A DNA stretch of 30,000 bases from Glandiceps talaboti (GCF_964340395.1 NC_135569.1:580001-610000), one strand, 5' to 3'; shown: positions 1-8,565, counted from the first letter of the stretch. Translations and numbers: made by a program. Notes: generated by a model from the sequence alone, not told the origin.

Positions 1-554
1 ACAACACATATACCTAACTAGTAGTGTGTAAGGTACGCGGTGATGGGGCACCCTCAATCATCAGGCAACCCCTACCGGTGAGGGTGAAACATCACAACGT
101 ATCTTCCAGTCTACCTAATTAGTTGTTCAATGCAATCAACAAAGTTTGGACTTTGACATTTATATTCACTTGTGTAGTAGGTACAAACAGAAAGTGAATC
201 ACCAAAAAAAGTGAATTTTTCATGACATACTAGCATTGTTTCTTTTTCCGTGTTTTTTTTTTTATTGTCTGCCAGTTAGGTTTTGGGGAAATTCAAAGTA
301 TTTAATTGATGGAGCGTTATTGCAGGATGTAAAGTTTTGTCTTGTCACAAGAAACAGTTAGTTAAATGTAGACATAGTCCTACCAAATACAGAAACCAAT
401 ATTAGTTACTGTTAATGTTGAACTAGATATTAATATGTAGGTTGTGCAGTAAAGTGGCTAAATGCAGATTCATAATTTTGCCTTCAGTATTTTAAAGCAA
501 GCTGTCAAAATGTATCAGAATTGCATTTTGTAGAGAGATATATATATAATGTAT
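1..554. other. Non-coding 5' edge of the window
   Basis: No coding exon is visible. The first 100 bases are more GC-rich than what follows and contain a stem-loop at 40-95 (listed separately). From about 230 on the sequence is simple AT-rich DNA with a T-run near 255 and a short TA-rich stretch at 537-549. It is probably intergenic, because the only supported gene start lies 5 kb downstream. Confidence 0.5.
40..95. other. Stem-loop with internal 3x3 bulge
   Basis: GTGATG (40-45) pairs with CATCAC (90-95). After an internal loop of GGG against AAA, CACCCTCA (49-56) pairs perfectly with TGAGGGTG (79-86), leaving a 22-base loop. This makes 14 base pairs within 56 bases. No function is recognised, and a chance or repeat-derived origin is possible. 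Confidence 0.3.
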
Positions 555-749
555 AGTGATGCAAACCACACGGTGTGTTTGGTAACTATAGAACATTCCA
601 CTGTAAGGTTTGAGAGCAGTGATGCAAACTACATGATGTGTTTGGTAGCTTTTGGTAGAACATTCCACTGTAAGGTTTGAGAGCAGTGATGCAAACTACA
701 TGATGTGTTTGGTAGCTATAGAACATTCCACTGTAAGGTTTGAGAGCAG
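555..749 (+). repeat. Tandem repeat, three copies of 63-67 bp
   Basis: Three consecutive copies begin at 555, 618 and 685, each starting AGTGATGCAAAC and ending TGTAAGGTTTGAGAGCA. Copy 2 carries a small internal duplication (TTTGGTAGCTTTTGGTAG), which explains its 67-bp length. Copies 2 and 3 share ACTACATGATGTG where copy 1 has ACCACACGGTGTG. No open frame runs through it. Confidence 0.85.
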
Positions 750-848
750 AAGAAATATTGTTGCTAACAAGAATAATGGATGATTAAATTTTTGTACAGT
801 AAAAGCTTCCTAATGTCATAGATTTATTTGTACATATGTGTGTAGTGT

Positions 849-975
849 TGTGTTTTCAACATTTTGTGTATTTTTAGTTGTGTTTTCAACAGTTTGTCTT
901 TTTCAACAGTTTGTGTCTTTTTCAACATTTTGTGTTTTTAGTTGTGTTTTCAACATTTTGTGTATTTTTAGTTGT
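849..975 (+). repeat. Degenerate TTTTCAACA-TTTTGTG short tandem repeat
   Basis: The phrase TTTTCAACATTTTGTGT and variants with AGTTTGTG recur about five times, interleaved with ATTTTTAGTTG, giving mixed periods. The array is T-rich on the + strand and leaves an accidental open frame at 878-1108 with a low-complexity phenylalanine/valine-rich translation, which is not a gene. Confidence 0.6.
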
Positions 976-1268
976 CATTTTGTCAGTAGCCCAGTCATAT
1001 CCTAGTGTTACTATTTCAAGAAGCTATCTACAAACCTTTCTCCACACCACACACTTTTTAGTTCATAATTGGGTACCCTCCAAATTGAAGGCCTGTGAGG
1101 TGCCATGATTACATCATATGTTTACATAGCCACTTAGATTTACCAGATCTGTTGGTGATAATTTCAAATTCAGAACGGGTTTTCTGTGCTTCAAAGGACA
1201 TTAAACCTTGACTTGGTGTAGCAAGAGCTTCTTGAGATAGTAATACCAAGACAAGTCTATGGGCTATT
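976..1268. other. Non-coding, nothing recognised
   Basis: Unique-looking AT-rich sequence between the T-rich repeat and copy A of the dispersed element. No splice-flanked open frame, RNA gene or clear repeat is seen. Confidence 0.4.
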
Positions 1269-1836
1269 AGTCTATGAACTATACATGTAGGATTGTGTTC
1301 TACAAACTCTCTCTCCGCATATAGTCAAATTGATCACTTCTGCTGAAAATCTAGCTAAATCTCCAGCTGGGGAGAAAGGGTGAACAGCACATGTCAGTGT
1401 TAATCCATCACACACTGACAGACAGTTGTAATTGGTTACTTCATTCAGACAGTTGCTGTTTGATTGGTTACTTCATTCAGACAGTTGCTGTTTGATTGGT
1501 TACTTCATTCAGACAGTTGCTGTTTGATTGGTTACTTCATTCAGACAGTTGCTGTTTGATTGGTTACTTCATTCAGACAGTTGCTGTTTGAATGAAATTA
1601 CTGGTAGTACAACTGTGTTTGACTATTGTGGGAATTACTACAAACTCCACCTCTAGTCTGAATGTAAGTCATGTGAGGACGTGATAATGTTATTTTAACA
1701 CCCTGAAAACGTTAAAGTACCACTGTTGGTGGCAAGAATGGAATGCTATGCTGGAGAAATCCATTTGACTATATAGTGGAGAGAGAGAGAGAGATCATAG
1801 AAAACAAACCCACGTTTATAGTTCCTAGACTACTAG
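1269..1836 (+). repeat. Dispersed repeat element, copy A
   Basis: This block is collinear with 24585-24976 on the same strand. Shared landmarks in order are a TACATGTAGG segment (1282 / 24598), a CATATAGTCAAAT segment, the ATCTAGCTAAATCTCC core at about 1349 / 24665, GGGTGAACAG, CACACACTGACAG, TTACTTCATTCAG, a GGTAAGAATGGAATG-like segment, TTTGACTATA.AGTGGA, and a CTAGACTAC end. The central ~100 bases are roughly 88-90% identical by hand alignment; the flanks are more diverged. Copy A is longer mainly because it contains five units of a 32-bp minisatellite. I see no coding capacity, no obvious target-site duplication and no terminal inverted repeat in this copy. It is inferred to be a non-autonomous mobile or ancient interspersed repeat; the family is not recognised. 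Confidence 0.75.
1430..1590 (+). repeat. 32-bp minisatellite inside dispersed element A
   Basis: Five nearly identical units of 32 bp (starts near 1430, 1462, 1494, 1526, 1558). The unit reads GATTGGTTACTTCATT then CAGACAGTTGCTGTTT. In the related element at 24585-24976 only about two thirds of one unit exists (TTAGTTACTTCATTCAG), so the array expanded in copy A or collapsed in copy B. The near identity of the units indicates recent expansion. Confidence 0.95.
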
Positions 1837-2954
1837 GCTATTTCTTTATCCATTACATTTATACAGCTGTAAGAGGCAATTACTACTTAGATTCAGTTGA
1901 ATGGGATTGCACATTATTGGCTAAACATTAAAACCAATGATAACGGTACAAACCCGGCTACAAGTATTGGTATAATTTGCATAATTTATGTGCAATAAGG
2001 CAATGTCACATCAAGACAGATAAAATTATACCATTTTCTGTCATAAACCCTCCACCACGTGGAGTTTATGGTTCTATCAACAATCATTGATGATTTTACG
2101 ATTATTTGTTAAAACAAAACAAATGTCTCAAAATTGCAATATAAAGGCAATTCAAAGCGAAAGACTAACCTGTGATTTCACAATTTTTAATAAAAATATG
2201 AATTTAAACATGATAAAATGTGTTGGTTTTATTTATTTTCACTTATCCTTGTGGGAGAAGATGTCGATCAAATCATCTCTGCACTAAGGCAGAAGTGACA
2301 TGTGGACTTAGGCACTATTGTGTGGCAGGAAGTGACGTATGGACCCATGAGAAGTTTAGTTTATGTCAGTTCTGCTAGCAACTCAAACAGCTTGGTGTGT
2401 TGTCAAGCCTACGGGTGTAAGAACAGAATCGGCAAACCATCTCTTACATCAATCTGTTCACTGCAAATGTCACGTCAACGTACTCAACCATTTTTGTTGC
2501 CTGATCACCATAAATAACCAAAGCAAAACCAATACACATAATGTTGGAATGTGTGTCTGTCCATTTCTGGACCAATATCTCAAAAAACTACTTCATCAAT
2601 CAATCCTTGCACATCCTTGCAATGTCATATATTTGCACATACCAACAGGTTTGGTGCAAAATTATGGTTGATTCCTTCGGACCGACTGAGTCTAAGTAGA
2701 CCAACGCCAATATCGCAAGTTGTCGTTCATTGTATTGTGAATGGTAATCTTAATTTTTAGCAACACCCATTCGTCATTAATTTATCAGTTTTCTTCTAAA
2801 AGAAAAAAGTTAATCTCACATTAGTCAAGTTACTTAGATATCAACGTAGTTATGTCAAAACTGTATAGAACCAATGTCGCATTCAAATTCATGGTGTGCA
2901 CTGATAACACAATTTCTGTGACTGTAAAAACCAAATCAGTAGATGCATAAAGTT
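1837..2954. other. Non-coding; probable decayed interspersed repeat at 2300-2760
   Basis: No supported exon. At 2042-2070 a hairpin of 12 base pairs with a two-base bulge (CATAAAC..TCCAC against GTGGAGTTTATG) surrounds an E-box-like CACGTG (2056-2061). From 2300 to 2760 all three + frames are unusually open (for example 2302-2517 and 2363-2671). The text (TCTGTCCATTTCTGGACC, ATATCTCAAAAAACTAC, GTTTGGTGCAAAATTATGG) looks like old interspersed-repeat sequence rather than protein. Together with the tail at 2955-3012 it may be one decayed retroposon; this is inference. Confidence 0.35.
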
Positions 2955-3012
2955 GCTCTTGAATTTCCCCTTTGGGATCAATAAAGTATTTGTTATTATT
3001 ATAAAAGTATTT
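2955..3012 (+). mobile_element. LINE/SINE-type 3' tail remnant
   Basis: The stretch GAATTTCCCCTTTGGGATCA followed by ATAAAGTATT and a short TTATTATTAT run matches in form the conserved 3' terminus of several L2-like LINEs and the SINEs that borrow their tails (AATTTCCCC..GGGATCAATAAAGT plus a microsatellite tail). It includes AATAAA at the expected place. Only the 3' end is recognisable, so this is a 5'-truncated insertion on the + strand. I assign the clade from memory of tail structure, not by alignment. Confidence 0.55.
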
Positions 3013-3559
3013 TTTATATGAAGTTCTTGTCTTGAAGAGGAATTTAGACAAGGAAATTTTCCTGAATATATACTAGTAACCAATTTCACACAACTACAAA
3101 TACAAGAGCATTTACAAAAGCTGCCACTAGATGGCGCTATACTAAAGAAAACAAAGGTATTGAAAACTGACTGATACAGCATGTAAAACCCTGGAGAATG
3201 TATAAATTGTGCTATAGCTATGTATCAAAAACATTGCAATGTTTACATTATGCTTTTGATCTTTTCATTTTTTATTGCTATCCTTATACGTTTTCCACTT
3301 TTTAAAATAGCGTAGAGGGCGTCATGCAACACTACATGTAGTAAAGGGTGTCCCACCGTTTTCATACTGTACATGTCATTCCAGTTGTCATAATTCGTTA
3401 TAGGGTTACCCTATAGACACCTTCCTAAAAAACACCACAATAATAATTCATGACATTGATATGAAACATAAAACAAGTCAGAAATGTTCAGCTGCGGATT
3501 GTAAGCTTATCCATTCAACATACTAGTAGTCTGCATTGTTTATAGTTGACAAATTTACA
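3013..3559. other. Non-coding, nothing recognised
   Basis: AT-rich sequence without convincing coding potential. The antisense open frames here (2830-3051 and 2889-3182) overlap the retroposon tail and have no family features. A TACATGTA octamer occurs at 3333. Confidence 0.4.
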
Positions 3560-3684
3560 GCATCTCCGCGATAAATTATCAGAATAAGGGCCCATGAGTA
3601 TGATCTGTATTTCATTCTCGCAAACCATATTTTCCTGCTCGGTGCCGTAAAGTGGTATGTTGTATTACGACAATGTTGTATCTG

Positions 3685-3704
3685 TGACGTCGACCACATA
3701 TATA
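3685..3704 (+). promoter_or_regulatory. Possible alternative core promoter (CRE-like plus TATA)
   Basis: TGACGTCG at 3685-3692 differs from the palindromic CRE by one base, and TATATA follows at 3699-3704. A start near 3730 would be at the canonical distance, and a consensus splice donor lies about 175 bases further on. No strong initiator is obvious at that spot, so this remains a suggestion. Confidence 0.25.
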
Positions 3705-3729
3705 CTTATGTTGTCAGACGACAGACAGC

Positions 3730-3905
3730 TGATTCGTATCCTAGTGCCCACACGGCTAACCTGACAATGTTGTGTGGGAGGTGTATTTATTGTTGGACAA
3801 TGAGCTTATCTAAATATGCAGAATCAATATTGTCTGTAGACAAATGTTTCGATTTGAGCATTCAGTTAATACAATCTTGCAAAGCAAAGAAGAACCTATT
3901 ATAAG
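3730..3905 (+). other. Candidate non-coding first exon ending at a GTAAGT donor
   Basis: The sequence ATAAG|GTAAGTTTAA at 3901-3915 is a near-perfect donor (AAG|GTAAGT). The upstream ~175 bases follow the TATA-like site and contain no long open frame, as expected for an untranslated exon. It could splice to an acceptor in the leader of the exon at 5767-6295, for example after the pyrimidine-rich stretch ending CCACAG at 5957 or after TGTTTTCAG at 6170. Single donors also occur by chance, so confidence is low. Confidence 0.2.
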
Positions 3906-3951
3906 GTAAGTTTAATGGGAGATACATGTAGACATAGATTCATCCCGAGAC

Positions 3952-3979
3952 GGGAGTGGGGTGGGGTGGGGTGGGGGTG
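3952..3979 (+). other. G-rich tract, G-quadruplex-capable
   Basis: Runs of three to five G separated by one or two bases (CGGGAGTGGGGTGGGGTGGG and on) satisfy the standard quadruplex pattern. It lies within the CpG-retaining segment 50 bases after the candidate donor. Confidence 0.5.
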
Positions 3980-4212
3980 CCGGAGGGTGCGGTATTTTCC
4001 ATTTGTTATCCGCGCGGCAAAATTATGTACCGTGATTCGTGGCTGGGGGGATTCCTGTGACTTGTCATCAATGTCAGTGATTCCAATGACTAGTCTTGAC
4101 CACCATCCAAGTATAACAATTTACATGTTCCGAGCGCAATCACTTCTCAGCTAATATTCTATACAGGGATTGTCATATTCGTAAAATGTCGATTTTTTAA
4201 ACGATTCGTGTA

Positions 4213-4236
4213 ATATACGATACCGGTATCGTATAT
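4213..4236. repeat. 24-bp perfect palindrome
   Basis: ATATACGATACC is followed directly by its exact reverse complement GGTATCGTATAT with no spacer. The centre is ACCGGT. Perfect spacer-free palindromes of this length are rare by chance. It could be a dimeric-factor binding site or a cruciform-prone sequence; no known site is recognised. Confidence 0.85.
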
Positions 4237-4472
4237 ACCATCATTCGCGAACTTATTGTCTTAATGGTGAAATGATTTATCGTTTCAAAGTTCGACTCGG
4301 CTTTCTAACAATATGACAACATTGTACACACACACGTAGATATCGCTCGAATGTTTATGCGGAAAAAAATGTCGGTCAAAATTAATACCGAAAGACTTTG
4401 TCCTTTTGAATTAACCAGACATATAATTAATGAACAATCGATATATTAACACAACTCCGTGGACCTAGCTGT

Positions 4473-4507
4473 CCAACCCAACCCAACCCAACCCAACCCA
4501 ACCCAAC
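4473..4507. repeat. (AACCC)n microsatellite, about 6 units
   Basis: Six to seven uninterrupted AACCC pentamers end in AACTC. The motif resembles, but is not, the animal telomere hexamer (AACCCT), so I call it a simple repeat. It creates a repetitive glycine-tryptophan open frame on the - strand (4446-4640) that is not a gene. Confidence 0.9.
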
Positions 4508-4640
4508 TCATTCTGAAGCATTTGAGATGGAAAACAACGTCCACGAAAATATAATGTCGGGCACGAAATAGTATAATAGTGACTTGATGCAAAACAACAA
4601 AAACAGTGAAAAAGAAACTATCCACGGCATACGTATGCAT

Positions 4641-5738
4641 CTGTTCCTTCTGGGTTGTTTGATGAACTTACACTGCATGCAGTTGAGTAAACAAACTAGA
4701 TTTGTTAAAATCGTGTTTATACTTATTTAATTAATAATCAGAATTCTTTAATGTATAGTTTACATGCATTGTTTTTTAAATGAAAGTTTTAGACCGGTGT
4801 CAGTTTTAATACTGATGCTAAAGTGTAGACAGATTCTAATATACATGTGTGATGTCAAGTTTACTGTCCACCGCTATTTTGTTTGCAATTCTGTATTTGG
4901 TTTCGTACGTTGCCATTGGTACTGTTTTTTTGACAGATTGGTGTTATATGAACACCATAACAAAGGAATGAATGAAAGCTTGAGTTAGTGTTTCTGTAGC
5001 TGTTTGAAAAAACAAACTAATTACTGGAAGTTATTTTATTAATAGTGTGAGTGTCCAAGAACTTGGCATTATTTACATGTAATACAACGTCTTGTTACTC
5101 TATTACAAGTTGTAAACTCTTCCGTGATGTTGCAAAAGAGATTCAAATTGTCAGAGTTAGACTGCCACCAACGGCACCATAGAGAAGTTACAAAGTTTCA
5201 CAGTCCTGTCGGGTATCATAGACTACATATTTACTAAGTTTATAGTGTTTGTTTTTGTTTTCTTGCTATATTTCTGACTTTTTATGCTTTCCTCTAATTC
5301 TTCGTATGCTTTAGTTTTGGCTAGAGTTAATTACATGGCCCACATCCCGGATTCGTATGAGACAGACATTAGACACACGTCTCAGTTGTACAGTCCGGGT
5401 GTAGTATACACAGTGTACATATTTTGGCTGTGTGTAAGATTAAATGTGACCTTTAGCTAATACCTGGCCTATTTCCTGTGTAAGAATTTTGCTTAGTTAC
5501 CAGACTAGTTACATACCTGTGTGTAGGTATTTTTATTGTGACGTAAGCAATCACGTAAGATTTAGTGAACAGAAAAAAATATTTTCGCCTTCACCTTAAT
5601 GACACACCCACAGGAAAATGGTATTGTCCAAGGGTAACCCAACTTAGGCATCCAATGGGGAAAGTCAAGTTAGCTATATTTGTAAGTTGTTGGCTCTTAC
5701 TCGATAGCTAATTTTCAAAGTGTGAAATTTCGCCAAAA
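4641..5738. promoter_or_regulatory. Non-coding upstream flank of the gene
   Basis: No exon is supported. AT-rich sequence with a TACATGTA at 5074 and a possible acceptor-like CCCACAG ending at 5613. This kilobase is the proximal upstream region of the TATA promoter at 5739 and would be expected to hold its regulatory sites, but I cannot assign any. Confidence 0.35.
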
Positions 5739-5773
5739 TATATAAAGTATTCCCAAGATTATATTCATTTTGA
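5739..5773 (+). promoter_or_regulatory. TATA-box plus initiator core promoter
   Basis: TATATAAAG at 5739-5747 is a consensus TATA box. TCATTTT at 5765-5771 fits the initiator YYANWYY with the +1 A at 5767, which puts the start 28 bases after the first T of the TATA box, the normal distance. Immediately downstream the sequence becomes GC- and CpG-richer, as in first exons. The joint fit of two elements at correct spacing, followed by a signal-peptide ORF and donor on the same strand, is strong circumstantial evidence. Transcription start is inferred, not shown. Confidence 0.65.
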
Positions 5774-5797
5774 AACATAATACAAGTAGCGTTTGTC

Positions 5798-5845
5798 ATG
5801 CGAGCCATACGAAACCGGAAAACAACCCTTTCCTGTGTTCACTGA
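5798..5845 (+). CDS. Upstream ORF 1 in the leader (15 codons)
   Basis: ATG at 5798 opens MRAIRNRKTTLSCVH and stops at TGA 5843-5845. It lies about 30 bases after the inferred start site. Context at -3 is a T, so initiation would be inefficient. If it has any role it would be to lower translation of the main frame; the peptide has no recognisable feature. Confidence 0.25.
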   Translation: MRAIRNRKTTLSCVH

Positions 5846-5897
5846 CGTTTGAGCGCCGGGCAGCTAAAAGAAGTACTAGAAGTGGGAGTGACAGTAC

Positions 5898-5906
5898 ATG
5901 TTGTAA
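5898..5906 (+). CDS. Upstream minimal ORF 2 (ATG TTG TAA)
   Basis: A two-codon frame with an immediate stop. The context TAC-ATG-T has T at -3 and T at +4, so it is weak. Such minimal frames can stall ribosomes in some leaders. Only its presence is shown here. Confidence 0.15.
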   Translation: ML

Positions 5907-6196
5907 CTGCCATTCAAGAGATTACTTTCTGCTTCTTCCCTGCTGGAAGTACCACAGCTGCTGGTAATACAGGTCGTGTGTCAAGCCGAAGACCTCATCA
6001 TCAGTTTCACCGAGGACTCTCCAGCCTTGTTGGGGTCAGTCAAGGAATTTCTGCTTTGTGTGGCATTGAGAGAGCAACTTGCCTAGCTCAGTCCCACCAG
6101 GAAGGTCGCGGCAAGTGATTGATCGCACAACGAGTGAAGTTCTCTGGTAACCGAAGACTAGTGTTTTCAGCGAGACTTTCACCACCTCTGAGCAGC

Positions 6197-6295
6197 ATGG
6201 CGACCCGGAGGAATTCCCTATCGGTTACGTGTTGGCTTTCTACTACCGTTTTGTTGGTAGCAGTGATCAGCAGCGTCGTTGATAGTGCCAAATTG
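6197..6295 (+). CDS. Secreted or membrane protein, N-terminal signal-peptide exon (partial)
   Basis: ATG at 6197 sits in AGC-ATG-G context (A at -3, G at +4) and opens 33 codons up to the donor, ending exactly on a codon boundary (phase 0). The translation begins MATRRNSLSVTCWLS, a basic n-region with two arginines. A hydrophobic core TTVLLVAVISSVV follows, then DSAKL, where cleavage after DSA or DS is plausible. This is a textbook signal peptide, so the mature protein enters the secretory pathway. The + frame is open upstream of 6197 back to 6119 but has no ATG there, so 6197 is the only credible start. The rest of the protein must be on exons after a long intron, probably outside the window, and 33 residues of signal peptide do not allow naming the family. 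An uncleaved signal anchor is the alternative. Confidence 0.65.
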
Positions 6296-6301
6296 GTGAG
6301 T
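6296..6301 (+). promoter_or_regulatory. 5' splice site of intron 1
   Basis: TTG|GTGAGT is a strong donor match at positions +1 to +6 (GTRAGT). Reading through it adds only VSTELLVVSI before a stop at about 6328, which fits an exon-intron boundary. Confidence 0.65.
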
Positions 6302-8470
6302 ACGGAACTTTTAGTTGTATCTATTTAGTTCAAGCCCTTGTCACCAGTTTAATAATAATACATCGTGGTGGTGAGTGCACACTATGTACAGATAGAAAGT
6401 TGAATGCACAGCGAGCAGCGCTCAAAGTTTATGTACTGGAGATTGCAATGCTAACTACATAAACAGCGAAGAGGGTTGCCTATGAAAAGATTATTATTTT
6501 AATTCTCTTTGAAAGCACAGGACGGCATTTGTATTCAGAAAGGTTATAACTTTGAATGTGGGCGGTAAAACTAGCAACTTGTGCCAGTAAGCACGGAATT
6601 GTACGACCCGACGAAACCTCAATTTCTGTTTTTCATCTATATTTACATCTTGCCACTAAAACCAACTGTGCATTTTATACCAAAGTACAATTTTACAGAA
6701 ATTCGCCACATGTGATTGGATAAGAAAAGAAGCCTTATAAAGACAAAGCAAACAATACAACAATTATAGCTAAAATAATAAACTGAGAGAGTGCCATTGT
6801 TAAAAAATTATACTAAAACAATAATTAACCAAATCTGAAATGAAAAAAGTGAACTTTTCTGTTTGTGATAGAAAAATATACATGAATTGCTGGAAAGTCA
6901 CTGACTAGTGTATTTACAATGGAATTAAAAACCTCTTAGTAATTTTCCCCTTCCATCTTGATACCAAAACACCTCAAAATATATCATGTGGATTACCATG
7001 GTAACCACAGAATCTGGATTATGCAATACTTGTATGATGTAACTTGTAAGTAAAAAAAAATTAACAGCTGAGAAATAAAGATGGAAAAAAATGAGTTGGA
7101 AATACACCAACATTTCTGAGTTAAACTTTCCACAAATGCAGTTCTCACTTAGTAATAATTATTATATTGCCTCAGTCAGTCTAAACATGAAAACTGTTTG
7201 CACTATATCTTTAATATTTTGTTTCTTCACATATTCAAACAAAAAAATCATAAAAGACACATTTGATCAATGTTTATAGCTCTTAAACTGAACTGACTGT
7301 GTGAATGCTTGGTCTACCATAAAATTAGTCTGACCTTTGACCTCCAGTGTACACCCTGAGCAAAGTGTCTGGTGTGGTGTGTGTGCTTTTGTACTTCAGT
7401 TAGCATGGAGGCTTGGCCATCCGGTTTGACAATATCATTTGCCAGAAAACCCCACAAAATAAACAGTATGCTGGTATGTCATGCCAGATAGTCACAAATC
7501 TGGGCTGTACTTTAAGTTGTGATTTTACTGAAGGGAAAACATTGATGACCAAGAACTATTCACCTTTTTACAACCTGAGGTCTTGAGTTCACACAAATTA
7601 TGACATACCACTTATGAAACATTTTGCAAGATTTATTGGCAGTTGTAAGCAAAATGGTTGAGATGAATGTGTTACATAGTAAAAAATATAACAGAATCCA
7701 GGAGATAATTGATATGGTTTTACAGCTTTTTGAAGAAACAGAGAAAGAGGGTACCACCAGCTAGGTTGTCAATAATGTCACAATGCGAAATGTGAAAATG
7801 CCAAAAAAAAAAAGACAATGAAGCTTGTAATAGTTAGATTGTGAATAAAAATTCTAAAGACATTAATCTTTTGTTAAGATATTAACAATTACATTCAAGT
7901 TCATTGTCACCAAAGAATGCAAAGTGCTCATTTGTCTTCTTTTTCACCAATATTATTGACATGTAGAACTACTTAGAAGTTAGAATTATTATTATGAGGA
8001 GTTTTAAGAATCAGACCATGTTTTCACAAAAGTTGCTAAATTTCAAACAGATGTAGGTGTGTTTATAGTGATATTTACTTGAATAGAATATATATATTTA
8101 AAAGTTATAACCCTATGGCTATCCTCATTTGAATCAATTCAACACATTCAAACCAAATAAATCCAGTTTTAAATCATTTCAAGACCCATTTTCTGACCCC
8201 ATGAGAAAACCAAGCAATGGGTTCAGATTGATAAACCAGGTTGAATCAATCGATTCAGAACCAACCCCTACATTGGTCTGATACCAATTTTTGTGCATGG
8301 TAGTAGCTAGGACAAACAAACTGACTTTGATTTGGTTTCAAACTGATTCATGTGGAGACTGGGCTTATGGCGCTGAGAACTTCCTAAGTTGAAACTACAC
8401 ATGTGTAAGCTTTCAAAACATTCATAGTTTATATACACTGTACATATATATAGATTGGTGCAAACCCCTA
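6302..8470 (+). other. Start of presumed long intron 1
   Basis: AT-rich sequence with A-runs (7051, 7803) and many stops in all frames. No exon is supported; open frames at 6925-7113, 7091-7279 and 7560-7757 translate to low-complexity or family-less peptides without splice signals. A DR1-type motif is at 7331-7343. Confidence 0.45.
7331..7343 (-). promoter_or_regulatory. DR1 nuclear-receptor-type motif 1
   Basis: TGACCTTTGACCT is the reverse complement of AGGTCA-A-AGGTCA, a perfect direct repeat of the nuclear-receptor half-site with a one-base spacer. DR1 is the known preference of HNF4, RXR, COUP-TF and PPAR/RXR. One of four in 6.1 kb of presumed intron. Binding is inferred only. Confidence 0.45.
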
Positions 8471-8474
8471 TATT

Positions 8475-8514
8475 GGGTGGGAGGATGGGGTAGAGATTGG
8501 GTGTAGTGGGGCGG
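8475..8514 (+). other. G-rich tract, G-quadruplex-capable
   Basis: Several GGG or GGGG runs separated by 1-9 bases (GGGTGGGAGGATGGGG then TTGGG and TGGGG). The loops are longer than in the other G-rich tracts, so folding is less certain. Confidence 0.35.
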
Positions 8515-8565
8515 ATATGTGTTGATTTGAGATTTAATTACATAGTGTCAAAACATGTCTGGAAT

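Larger units (their letters stand above)
3560..4640. promoter_or_regulatory. CpG-retaining segment, possible upstream promoter region
   Basis: CpG dinucleotides are frequent here (clusters such as CCGCGCGGC near 4010, CCGAGACGGG near 3946 and ATTCGCGAAC near 4243) while most of the window is CpG-poor. In invertebrates with mosaic methylation such CpG retention usually marks unmethylated promoter or regulatory DNA. The segment holds a TATA-like element with a CRE-like site, a candidate donor, a G-rich tract, a 24-bp palindrome and an AACCC repeat (all listed separately). It lies 1.5-2.5 kb upstream of the supported first exon. Confidence 0.4.
5767..6295 (+). other. Predicted exon 1 (5' leader plus signal-peptide coding part)
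   Basis: Runs from the inferred start to the GTGAGT donor at 6296. The exon is richer in GC and CpG than the flanks. The leader of about 430 bases contains two ATG triplets, each opening a very short frame, and none between 5901 and 6196. If an upstream non-coding exon is used instead, a 3' splice site at 5957 or 6170 could shorten this exon. Confidence 0.55.

Noticed and set aside
4473-4507. Interstitial telomere repeat
   Set aside because: The unit is the pentamer AACCC, not the hexamer AACCCT.
5849-6118. 89-codon open frame overlapping the leader
   Set aside because: It opens at TTG rather than ATG and has no ATG start. It is best explained as GC-richer untranslated leader with few stops.
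6088-6291. Antisense open frame over the signal-peptide exon
   Set aside because: Shadow of the + strand exon; the promoter, Kozak context and donor all support the + strand.
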